A stretch of 5,710 nucleotides of DNA from Methanothrix sp. (GTDB lineage Archaea > Halobacteriota > Methanosarcinia > Methanotrichales > Methanotrichaceae). The first letter of the stretch is position 1; each line of letters opens with the position of its first letter. The notes beneath the pieces were generated by a model. The model did not search any database, was not told the origin of the DNA, and saw only the letters and a program-made list of their open reading frames with translations. The stretch is from positions 1-5,710 of the forward strand of contig JAJRAX010000047.1 of the NCBI GenBank assembly GCA_028679775.1, in the 5' to 3' direction. Shown one piece after another: positions 1 to 5,683 of the stretch. Both the position numbers and the translations under genes were made by a program.

Positions 1-119
1 CCCTGAAGGATGGAGCTTCCTGCTTCGCAGAGCCAACGCTTACCCGGACGATCTGGTCCAGGCCGGAGGTCGATTCTCCACAGGTTATCCCCCTCAGTCC
101 GAGGGTTAAGGATCTTGGT
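1..119 (-). pseudogene. Possible 3' remnant of an IS200/IS605-family tnpB gene, running off the left edge
   Basis: Read on the minus strand, one frame stays open from about base 119 to the window edge, ending in residues LCEAGSSILQ. A C-terminal EAGS-type tail that is encoded by the element's own right end (a gaagcaggaagc run followed by a ccttcaggg hairpin arm) is familiar from TnpB genes of IS605/IS1341-type elements; this is recall, not a search result. The frame is preceded directly by a TGA stop, contains no ATG, and shows neither the TnpB zinc-finger cysteines nor the RuvC-like motifs, so at most it is the extreme 3' end of a decayed gene. A chance open frame is a real alternative, since the stretch is only about 39 codons long. 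Confidence 0.3.
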
Positions 120-155
120 TCAAAGATCCGGTTTGGCTGGGTTTCAAATTTCCGG
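91..155. other. Cluster of short stem-loops in gene-free DNA
   Basis: Three inverted repeats lie end to end. CCCTC/GAGGG at 91-95 and 101-105 has a five-base loop. GGATCTT/AAGATCC at 110-116 and 123-129 is a perfect seven-base stem with a six-base loop. CCGGTTTG at 128-135 pairs with CAAA (145-148) and CCGG (152-155) across a three-base bulge. The second and third share bases 128-129, so they would compete. A minus-strand promoter candidate lies just to the right, so a structured RNA transcribed leftward is possible, for example a TnpB-associated guide RNA scaffold. It could equally be incidental structure in a decayed element. The rest of bases 1-354 contains no gene I can support. Confidence 0.3.
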
Positions 156-216
156 TCTTCCAACTAGCAATTTCAGCCGAGTTTGGAATTCCTCAGAGAA
201 CAATTGTTTCCTATGT

Positions 217-232
217 GTATATAGATATTTGC
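217..232 (-). promoter_or_regulatory. Candidate archaeal promoter (BRE plus TATA) firing leftward
   Basis: On the minus strand GCAAAT (232-227) fits the archaeal BRE pattern RNWAAW and is followed by ATCTATATAC (226-217), a TATA-like box. The expected start of transcription is roughly base 195, so the RNA would run leftward through the stem-loop cluster and the putative tnpB tail. No ATG lies on the minus strand between there and the window edge, so the transcript would be non-coding, or would reach a gene outside the window. Confidence 0.3.
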
Positions 233-239
233 GGCAACA

Positions 240-280
240 GTGGGGCCAATTCATCCGCACCCTGAAGGGCTGCGGTCTTC
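240..280 (-). mobile_element. Candidate IS605-type element end (hairpin plus gatgaattggc motif)
   Basis: On the minus strand this stretch reads as a small hairpin followed by gcggatgaattggc. The hairpin (257-273) pairs GCA/TGC and CCC/GGG around a four-base TTCA loop with one bulged base. A subterminal hairpin followed by a gatgaattg-like run resembles right ends of many TnpB-carrying IS605/IS1341 elements. The nine-base string CCCTGAAGG at 260-268 on the plus strand also occurs at 1-9, next to the putative tnpB tail, so the region may hold two related element ends about 260 bases apart. No transposase gene lies between them, which suggests a relic or a minimal non-autonomous derivative. The identification rests on remembered end sequences and is tentative. 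Confidence 0.33.
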
Positions 281-292
281 TTGGCCCCTACA

Positions 293-326
293 CCCAAAAA
301 GTTGAATTGGGCTGAGGAGACTCCTC
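293..326 (-). terminator. Possible terminator downstream of the GerW-family gene
   Basis: About 30 bases past the GerW stop on the minus strand there is a short hairpin (GAGGA/TCCTC, plus-strand 314-318 and 322-326, three-base loop). A second inverted repeat follows (CCCAA/TTGGG, 293-297 and 307-311), together with a run of five T on the minus strand (300-296). Archaeal termination relies mainly on T-runs, so this is a reasonable but weak candidate for the end of the minus-strand transcription unit. Confidence 0.35.
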
Positions 327-354
327 CTGTAGTCGTCAGGGTCCCACCGGTGTA

Positions 355-729
355 TCAGGGCTGATCTCCCTCACCCTTGATTGGGACGTGTGTCTCTTTC
401 TTGTGCGTGAAGTTTTCCAGGAGCTTGGGCACGGCTTCGGCCATGTGCTCGATCATTGTGTGGTGGGTCTCACCGAGCCGCTCCACTCGCACGCCGTTTT
501 TATCGATTATCACCACTGCGATGGGCTTCATGCCGAAACCCCCGCCGCCTCCACCTGGGCTCTCCTCCTTTCCGGATTTGTAACCGGCAGCAAAGCCCAT
601 CCCAACGCTCATCAGGGGGATGATGGTCCTGTCCTCCAACGTAACCGGATCGCCAACCGTGGTCTTGGCGGAGAGGGCTTTTTGCATCTCCTCAGTTATA
701 GTCTTCAGAATATCCGACAGCTCTTGCAT
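355..729 (-). CDS. GerW/YtfJ-family protein (sporulation-protein-like domain, role in archaea unknown)
   Basis: The product has 124 residues, a typical length for this small family (Spore_YtfJ type). An N-terminal amphipathic helix (1-20) is followed by residues resembling the family core: TTVGDPVTLEDRTIIPLMSV, then a GFAAGY glycine stretch. A six-glycine run (59-64) leads into a MKPIAVVIID strand (67-76), a hallmark layout of GerW/YtfJ proteins. There is no signal peptide or membrane segment, so it is probably cytosolic. In Bacillus the family member contributes to spore germination; methanogens do not make spores, so that role cannot be transferred and the archaeal job is unknown. The ATG start is supported by GGAAGTGAT (741-733), a near-perfect Shine-Dalgarno match close before it. 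The gene lies 56 bases after the ketopantoate reductase stop on the same strand and may be the last gene of that operon. The histidine-rich segment near 89-95 (HHTMIEH) is notable, but I assign it no function. Confidence 0.85.
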   Translation of the reverse strand: MQELSDILKTITEEMQKALSAKTTVGDPVTLEDRTIIPLMSVGMGFAAGYKSGKEESPGGGGGGFGMKPIAVVIIDKNGVRVERLGETHHTMIEHMAEAVPKLLENFTHKKETHVPIKGEGDQP

Positions 730-732
730 CCT

Positions 733-741
733 ATCACTTCC
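733..741 (-). promoter_or_regulatory. Ribosome binding site of the GerW-family gene
   Basis: GGAAGTGAT on the minus strand differs at one base from the GGAGGTGAT complement of the archaeal 16S rRNA 3' end and stands three bases before the ATG. It fixes the start at 729 and shows this gene is translated from a leadered message, in contrast to the polymerase gene. Confidence 0.6.
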
Positions 742-768
742 ACAAATGGTTTATTGAGGTCCAACTTA

Positions 769-784
769 TGCTAATTTTGCTAAT
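769..784. repeat. Tandem TGCTAAT direct repeat between panE-like gene and gerW-like gene
   Basis: TGCTAAT occurs twice (769-775 and 778-784) with a nine-base period, inside the A+T-rich 56-base gap. On the minus strand it reads ATTAGCA twice, upstream of the GerW-family start. It could be a binding site or an A+T-rich promoter element for the last gene; it is too short to exclude chance. Confidence 0.25.
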
Positions 785-785
785 A

Positions 786-1781
786 TTACTCCGGGATGGA
801 TGAAAAAGCTTTCTTCTTCTCCTTGAACTTGATGAGGGCAGTGAGCAGGTCGTTGTAGGGCGTAGCAATGCCATACGTTCGGGCATACTGGCAGATGGCT
901 CCGTTTAGGGCATCGATCTCTGTCTCTCGGCCTTTTAAAATATCCTGCAGCATGCTGGCCCGGTGGTCGACCGTCGGGGGAAGCTGTTTGTCCAGAAGGT
1001 AATGGTAGTAATCATCTGCATCCCTATAGGCGACCTTTACGCCTTTGGCACGCATTACTGCAAAGATCTCTTCGATTACTATCCGGATGATCTCCCGAGT
1101 ATTCTCGTTGTTGCCCAGATCGCCATAAGGCACCTCCAAGAGTGCCCCCAGAGGATTCAAGGAACTGTTGTAGAGCACCTTGCCCCAGATGGCCGCCCAG
1201 ATCTCCTCCCTGTTCACTGTTCTGGTGGGGATGCCTGAGCGGGCGAGGTCCTGTCGCAGCGTATCCAATGCAATTCTGTTGACCGGCAGAAATGGCTCGC
1301 CCATAAGTACATCGTCAGCGTTGACTGTTACGGCAGCCTCGCCAGGCTTGACGATCTCGGCCCCGAAGATGACCCGCGCGCCAACCGTGCGACCCTCTCC
1401 CACATGGCGCGCCAGAGCCTCCCAGTTGTTCAGGCCGTTTTGCATGGACACCATTATGCCATCATCCTGGAGGAGGGCCGCTGCATCAATTGCCGAGGCC
1501 TCTGTATCCTTGGACTTCACGCATAGCAAAATGACTGGAAACTTCTTGTCTGGATTCTTTGAGGGCAGAGTCTGAACCTCTTTTGCCGGGACGAAGTGCT
1601 CTCCCCAAATGCCAGTGACCTTTAATCCATTCTCAGAAATGGCCCGAAAATGCTCGCCTCTACCAACAAATGTCACAGGACGCCCGATCTTGTGAAGAAA
1701 TCCGCCTAGAACGCTGCCTATGGCCCCTGCACCGTAGATGAGGTATTCTGGGCTGTAACCGGCTTTCATAATCGGGGCCAT
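786..1781 (-). CDS. panE: 2-dehydropantoate 2-reductase (ketopantoate reductase), PanE/ApbA family
   Basis: This enzyme reduces 2-dehydropantoate to pantoate with NAD(P)H in the cytosol, an early step of coenzyme A synthesis. In archaea, pantoate kinase and phosphopantothenate synthetase act next. The 331-residue product has an N-terminal Rossmann domain with the nucleotide motif GAGAIG (17-22), a strand ending VGR (R41, at the position of E. coli R31), CVKSKDT (87-93) and QNG (114-116). The helical C-terminal domain follows. By eye, K201, N205, N209, S276 and E288 match E. coli K176, N180, N184, S244 and E256 with identical spacing, including the catalytic Lys and Glu, so the enzyme should be active. 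Length is slightly above the usual 300 or so residues. ATG 1781 is used; the in-frame ATG at 1769 would put the Rossmann strand nearer the N-terminus and is an alternative, and neither has a strong ribosome site. The gene starts 59 bases after the PAP2 stop and is probably cotranscribed with it. PanE-like paralogues of other specificity exist, so the substrate is inferred. Confidence 0.88.
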   Translation of the reverse strand: MAPIMKAGYSPEYLIYGAGAIGSVLGGFLHKIGRPVTFVGRGEHFRAISENGLKVTGIWGEHFVPAKEVQTLPSKNPDKKFPVILLCVKSKDTEASAIDAAALLQDDGIMVSMQNGLNNWEALARHVGEGRTVGARVIFGAEIVKPGEAAVTVNADDVLMGEPFLPVNRIALDTLRQDLARSGIPTRTVNREEIWAAIWGKVLYNSSLNPLGALLEVPYGDLGNNENTREIIRIVIEEIFAVMRAKGVKVAYRDADDYYHYLLDKQLPPTVDHRASMLQDILKGRETEIDALNGAICQYARTYGIATPYNDLLTALIKFKEKKKAFSSIPE

Positions 1782-1840
1782 AATTCCAGGTGCTTTAAGA
1801 GGCTTTCGAGGCCTTTGCGCACAGAACAGAGAGAATCAAA

Positions 1841-2791
1841 TCATATGTTTTCCGCCAGATGCATCCTCAGAAAGCAAAGCGGGGCGATGTATGCCACCCA
1901 CAGCCCGGCAAAAGCGGCCTTCAGATAGGTGAGAGTCCCTGCTGCAGGAAGGACTGCGCCTGGCCCATACCAGATGATGAATAGCACGATCAATCCAAGA
2001 ATGTATCGCAGGACCTTGCATCGGGCGGACCCGGCAGCAGAAAAGCCGCCCTGCTTTTGCAGAATTGCGTAACCGCTGCTCATTCCAAAGAGCATGCCTG
2101 CGGCCTGAAGCACGTCTTTTGCGCTCATGGGATCGATGGTCTGAGCTGTCTCGGCAAATGCGTTGGCGGCCCAGGCCTCAGGCATCTGCCAGCCTCTAAG
2201 AGCTGATTGCGTCAGGTAGAAGACCGCGAGCAGCGCCAGTGATGCCGCAAAAGAGATCAGGATCTGCGTTCCTGGGCTCAGATTGAAAAGCCGTTTTCCG
2301 AAGTGCCGATCGCCATAGAGAAACGCTGCCAGGATCCCTGCGCCAATCATCCAGCCTGCGATCACATCCTGAGGGAAATGGACTCCCAGATAAATCCGGG
2401 AGAAGCCGATGGCGAGGATGAGCAGTATGGCCGCAGCCCAGGCGCGCAGGCTCGCCAGGCGAGCCGCCAAGAGCCCCCAGAAGGATAGAGCGATTTGGGC
2501 GTGTCCGGATGGCAGGCCGAAGCTGCCTTCACCGGACCAGGCAAAAACATCTTGGCTCACCCAGTAGGGTCGAGGGCTGTGCCAGAGGAGCTTGCAGATG
2601 GCATTAATCCCGTAGCTGACTGTCAAGATCAGTCCCAGACGAAATCCGAGAGCTGCATTGCCGCACCAGTAGATTGCAGGCAGGAGCAGCAAGAAGAATT
2701 CTCTGGCGCCTAAATGAGATAGGAACTTCATCAGGAAGGCCAGGGCTGGGTAGCTCTGCAAAAATAGCACCAGTGAGACATCGTAATCCAT
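1841..2791 (-). CDS. PAP2-family integral membrane phosphatase
   Basis: The 316-residue multispanning protein carries all three PAP2 phosphatase motifs. K67 with R74-P75 fits KX6RP, PSGH is at 94-97, and SRIYLGVHFPQD (131-142) fits SRX5HX3D. The likely nucleophile is H138, with H97 as acid and D142 assisting. Hydrophobic segments lie near 4-24, 31-46, 50-66, 97-130 and 143-160, with further ones near 175-194, 228-243, 261-281 and 288-308. The C-terminal half therefore adds membrane helices beyond the catalytic domain. The family dephosphorylates lipid phosphates or polyprenyl diphosphates; recycling of an archaeal dolichyl (di)phosphate carrier is one plausible role, and the substrate is not shown by sequence. 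I chose ATG 2791 because the frame extension to 2866 begins with TTG and adds a polar, unrelated 25-residue stretch. An AAGGACTGAT ribosome-like site also lies just upstream of 2791. It is the first gene of the minus-strand cluster. Confidence 0.9.
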   Translation of the reverse strand: MDYDVSLVLFLQSYPALAFLMKFLSHLGAREFFLLLLPAIYWCGNAALGFRLGLILTVSYGINAICKLLWHSPRPYWVSQDVFAWSGEGSFGLPSGHAQIALSFWGLLAARLASLRAWAAAILLILAIGFSRIYLGVHFPQDVIAGWMIGAGILAAFLYGDRHFGKRLFNLSPGTQILISFAASLALLAVFYLTQSALRGWQMPEAWAANAFAETAQTIDPMSAKDVLQAAGMLFGMSSGYAILQKQGGFSAAGSARCKVLRYILGLIVLFIIWYGPGAVLPAAGTLTYLKAAFAGLWVAYIAPLCFLRMHLAENI

Positions 2792-2839
2792 CGCGAGATC
2801 AGTCCTTGCTTCAATCCTGCAATGAATTTCAAACAGTTC

Positions 2840-2847
2840 ATATTTAG
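2840..2847 (-). promoter_or_regulatory. Possible TATA box for the PAP2 gene
   Basis: CTAAATAT on the minus strand would place transcription start near 2818, giving a leader of about 27 bases that includes the AAGGACT ribosome-like site before ATG 2791. The alternative is reverse use of the symmetric TATA box at 2894-2901, which would give a leader of about 80 bases. Confidence 0.35.
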
Positions 2848-2887
2848 TTTTGCTGCTCTGATGCAAGCAGAACCAATCTGCAGAAGC

Positions 2888-2901
2888 AACAAGTTATATA
2901 A
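2888..2901 (+). promoter_or_regulatory. BRE/TATA promoter of the DNA polymerase gene, probably leaderless
   Basis: TTATATAA (2894-2901) is a strong archaeal TATA box, preceded by the purine-rich AACAAG (2888-2893) in the BRE position. Its centre lies about 26 bases before the ATG at 2924, the usual distance to the transcription start, and no Shine-Dalgarno sequence is present in the A/T-rich stretch between. The mRNA therefore probably begins at or within a few bases of the start codon. The box is a perfect palindrome; bases on its other side read TTTTGC on the minus strand, a poor BRE, so rightward firing is favoured. Confidence 0.7.
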
Positions 2902-2923
2902 GCAAAAATCTCAATTTTAAAAG

Positions 2924-5599
2924 ATGCTTTTCCAGATCCTGGACGCTAATTACACCTATGATGCCAAGAGAAATCCTCTTGTGCAGCTCTTCGGCACGAC
3001 CCCGGAGGGAAAGAGCGTTACATGCCGTGCAGCAGGTTTTCGTCCATACTTTTATGCTGGAGTTGATGAAAAGCTCCTGGAGAACGCCAGGAGTGAGTTT
3101 TTGGCTCTTGGACTGGATGCGGAGGTTGCAGAGCGCTTTGAGCCCATCGGCTTTCAGACGGCTCCGAAGAAGATGCTTCGCATCACCACTCATGACCCCA
3201 AAGAGGTGAGAGTCCTGAGAGAGAAGGCCAAAGAGGTGGCCGGGGTCAAAGCAGTCTACGAGACAGATATCCTCTTTAAAAACAGATTTCTAATCGATAC
3301 ATCTCTCGGAGGCATGAGCTGGGTGGATGCCCCTCTGCCTGATTGGACCGCTGGCTCCGAGGCAGCTCCAGCGGTAGATTTTCAGTCACTGCACCCGGTT
3401 CTGCATGAGGCCAATGCCCCGCTGCGTTTCATGAGCTTTGATATCGAGTGCCTGCCGGATCATGGTGAGATGCCCAAAGCCGAGGTGTCGCCTGCAATCC
3501 TTATCAGTATGGCTTTCTCTCCTCCCTACCAGGGAAATTCGGACCTCGTGCTCGTAGGAAAGGATATCGATTGCCCTCGTCAGGATACCATCGCATGTCA
3601 GAACGAGTACGATCTTTTATCGAGGTTTTTTTCTGCCGTCCGGGACTACAACCACGATATTCTGGCAGGCTACAACTCCAACGAATTCGATTTCCCCTAC
3701 CTCGCAGAGAGGGCCAGGCAGATGCACCTGGAGGCGCGGGTTGGAAGGGACGGCAGCTCCTGGTACATCAGAAAGATAGTCAACCGAACTGATGTCTCAG
3801 TTACCGGGCGAGTGGTGGTGGACCTGTTGCCAATCATCCGCTCCTCCTACAGCCTCAAGCAGTACACTCTGCGTAACGCCTCAGCCGAGCTTCTCAAGAT
3901 GGAGAAGTACGACGTGGATCCCAAGGAGATCGAGGCCCTCTGGAATGAAGATGGAGATGGCGAGGGGCTACGTCGTTTTATCAGCTACTCACGAAGAGAC
4001 GCCGTCCTCGCCATGCACATGCTCCTCGACCTGCGGCTGATGGACAAGTACATAGCTCTCTCACGGGCCAGCGGATCTCTGCTCCAGGATATCGTTAACG
4101 GCGGACAGTCGGGGATGGTCGAGAACCTTCTCTTGCGCCGATTCCGCGAGCGGGGTCGGGTGGTGCCTGCTAAACCCGATTCCGATGTCTCGGAGGAGAG
4201 GCACCTGGAGAACGAGGACCTTAAGGGCGGCGCAGTCCTGGTGCCTGAGAAGGGGCTCGTTGAGGATGTGGTCATTTTAGACTACAAGTCGCTGTACCCC
4301 ACCATCATGATGGCCCACAACCTCTGCTACTCGACAGTGCTCGCCCGCGATGAAGGCGTAGCGGGCGCAGTCCCTGAGTCCGACATCATAACCTCTCCAT
4401 CCGGGGGCAGGTTCGTTTCCCCTCAGGTATCGCCCGGAATCATGCCTGCAGTATTGCGGGAGCTGTTGGAGTCAAGGACCAATACCAAGAAGCTGATGAA
4501 GAAGGCAAGCGATGAGGAGCGCCGTTTTCTCGATGCCAAGCAGTATGCCATGAAGATCCTGCTCAACAGCTTCTACGGCTACTCCGGCTACGCCCGAGCC
4601 CGACTTTACAGCCTGGCTCTAGCCAACGCCGTCACATCCTTTGGCCGAGAGAACATCCAGCGCACCAAGAAGATCATTGACGATATCGGATCTGTCTACG
4701 TTGTGGACGGCGAGGTGATCTTCAAGGATGCTCTGCCCTTCGGAAAGGCAGGGGAGAAGTGCTTTGATCTCTCTGTGGTCTACGGAGACACGGACAGCGT
4801 CTTTGTGCGGCTGCGGCCCGCAGGGTCGAGGGCCAGCGCTGTATCGCTATCCGACGCAGAGCTTATCGGAAAAAAGATCGCCGAGGTCGTTACGTCTTCT
4901 CTTCCGGAGCCGATGGAGCTGGTCTTCGAGGCCTTCGCCCGGCGTGGCATATTTCTGGCCAAGAAACGATATGCTCTCTGGGTCTTCGAGCCTGCGGCAG
5001 ACGGCTGGAAGGATAAAATCAAGGTGCGGGGCATGGAGACCGTGCGCCGGGACTGGTGTGATCTGACATCCAAGACAATCAAGACCTGTCTAGAGCTGGT
5101 CCTCAAAGAGGGAAAGGTGGATGAAGCGGTCGAGCACGTTCGGTCGGTCGTCCTGCGGCTGCAGAACCTGGACCTCTCAAAAGATCCGGATATCCTGCGG
5201 GACCTGACACTCACCCGCCGCTACACCAAGAGCCCGGGCTCCTACAAGAACAAGCAGCCTCACATTCAACTGGTCGAGAAGATCCGAGAGCGTGGCGGCA
5301 CAGTTCCGGGCGTCGGAGACCGGGTGCCGTTCGTCATCATCCAGGGCAAAAGAGGCAAGAAGAACAAAGAGCTGTTTGTGAACCGGGCTGAGGACCCGGC
5401 GTATGCTCTGGAGAAGAACATGCCTCTTGACACAGAGTACTATGTGGAAAAACAAATCCTGCCGCCTGTGATGCGAATCTTCGAGAGCTTCGGGGTCGGC
5501 AAAGACAGGCTCTGCGTGGGCAGAGGTCAGAAGAGCCTATTCTCTTTCGGCGAAGTGGCACCGAAGGCGGCAACGCAGAAGTCCCTGTTCGATTTTTAG
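2924..5599 (+). CDS. polB: Archaeal family B replicative DNA polymerase (PolB) with 3'-5' exonuclease
   Basis: This 891-residue enzyme copies DNA and proofreads. The N-terminal domain (1-165) keeps FRPYFYA (P41) and V95, matching P36 and V93 of the Pyrococcus furiosus uracil-sensing pocket by eye alignment, so stalling at template uracil is likely. Exonuclease motifs are intact: DIE (D173, E175), N251 with F255-D256, and YSRRDA (Y355, D359). Polymerase motifs are intact: motif A DYKSLYP (453-459), motif B KILLNSFYG (544-552), motif C YGDTDS (620-625) and KKRY (680-683). The C-terminus has two PCNA boxes, QKSLFSF (869-875) and QKSLFDF (885-891). It is about 110 residues longer than the Pyrococcus enzyme, including roughly 25 extra residues between motifs B and C. 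The YxGG linker motif reads LKGG (433-436). No intein interrupts the motifs. The ATG at 2924 suits the TATA box as a leaderless start. The gene appears monocistronic, divergent from the PAP2 cluster and followed by a terminator. Confidence 0.97.
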   Translation: MLFQILDANYTYDAKRNPLVQLFGTTPEGKSVTCRAAGFRPYFYAGVDEKLLENARSEFLALGLDAEVAERFEPIGFQTAPKKMLRITTHDPKEVRVLREKAKEVAGVKAVYETDILFKNRFLIDTSLGGMSWVDAPLPDWTAGSEAAPAVDFQSLHPVLHEANAPLRFMSFDIECLPDHGEMPKAEVSPAILISMAFSPPYQGNSDLVLVGKDIDCPRQDTIACQNEYDLLSRFFSAVRDYNHDILAGYNSNEFDFPYLAERARQMHLEARVGRDGSSWYIRKIVNRTDVSVTGRVVVDLLPIIRSSYSLKQYTLRNASAELLKMEKYDVDPKEIEALWNEDGDGEGLRRFISYSRRDAVLAMHMLLDLRLMDKYIALSRASGSLLQDIVNGGQSGMVENLLLRRFRERGRVVPAKPDSDVSEERHLENEDLKGGAVLVPEKGLVEDVVILDYKSLYPTIMMAHNLCYSTVLARDEGVAGAVPESDIITSPSGGRFVSPQVSPGIMPAVLRELLESRTNTKKLMKKASDEERRFLDAKQYAMKILLNSFYGYSGYARARLYSLALANAVTSFGRENIQRTKKIIDDIGSVYVVDGEVIFKDALPFGKAGEKCFDLSVVYGDTDSVFVRLRPAGSRASAVSLSDAELIGKKIAEVVTSSLPEPMELVFEAFARRGIFLAKKRYALWVFEPAADGWKDKIKVRGMETVRRDWCDLTSKTIKTCLELVLKEGKVDEAVEHVRSVVLRLQNLDLSKDPDILRDLTLTRRYTKSPGSYKNKQPHIQLVEKIRERGGTVPGVGDRVPFVIIQGKRGKKNKELFVNRAEDPAYALEKNMPLDTEYYVEKQILPPVMRIFESFGVGKDRLCVGRGQKSLFSFGEVAPKAATQKSLFDF
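5528..5596 (+). other. Tandem PCNA-interacting (PIP) boxes at the polymerase C-terminus
   Basis: Two seven-residue copies of QKSLFxF, residues 869-875 (bases 5528-5548) and 885-891 (bases 5576-5596), are separated by a nine-residue Gly/Ala/Pro-containing linker. Both fit the Qxx(L/I/M)xxF core used by archaeal proteins to bind the sliding clamp. The second ends exactly at the C-terminus. Codons differ between copies (for example agc cta against tcc ctg), so this is not a recent exact duplication. Confidence 0.75.
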
Positions 5600-5610
5600 G
5601 ATTGTCGGGC

Positions 5611-5636
5611 GCAGGGGCAGAGAATCCCTGCCTTTT
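5611..5636 (+). terminator. Probable terminator of the polymerase gene
   Basis: GCAGGG (5611-5616) pairs perfectly with CCCTGC (5626-5631) around a nine-base loop, directly followed by a TTTT run (5633-5636). It lies 11 bases past the stop codon. The arrangement is a hairpin with a short U-tract; in archaea the U-tract may matter more than the stem. Confidence 0.5.
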
Positions 5637-5663
5637 CAAAGCGCACAAAACCACAAAAACAAT

Positions 5664-5683
5664 TGGCATGGGATCACATGCCA
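5664..5683. repeat. Inverted repeat TGGCATG-N6-CATGCCA
   Basis: A perfect seven-base inverted repeat with a six-base spacer (GGATCA) lies in the gene-free end of the window. It could be an operator for a gene starting to the right, a second terminator stem for a gene converging from the right, or an RNA hairpin. No T-run follows it on the plus strand. Confidence 0.3.

Noticed and set aside
77..90. DnaA-box-like tccacaggttatcc, suggesting a replication origin
   Set aside because: The match to TTATCCACA is poor, no cluster of boxes or Orc1/Cdc6 gene is visible, and the other genes point to an archaeon, which does not use DnaA.
10..315. 101-codon plus-strand open frame at the left end
   Set aside because: Its product is Arg/Ser/Gly-rich with no recognisable domain, it has no ribosome site, and it runs antisense through the putative element ends and stem-loops. 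It looks like a chance frame.
388..774. 128-codon plus-strand frame opposite the GerW gene
   Set aside because: It is antisense to a recognisable family protein and has no domain of its own. A sister frame's proline run is simply the complement of the GerW glycine codons.
2792..2866. N-terminal extension of the PAP2 protein to 2866
   Set aside because: It would start with TTG and add 25 polar residues before the first membrane helix. ATG 2791 has a ribosome-like site and gives a normal PAP2 N-terminus.
4275..4800. Intein at the polymerase active-site motifs
   Set aside because: Archaeal PolB genes often carry inteins at motifs A, B or C, but all three motifs are uninterrupted. The extra residues before motif C are far too few for an intein and lack splice-junction residues.
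4780..5214. 144-codon minus-strand frame inside the polymerase gene
   Set aside because: It is Ser/Arg-rich low-complexity translation antisense to conserved polymerase motifs, typical of a shadow frame in G+C-rich coding DNA.
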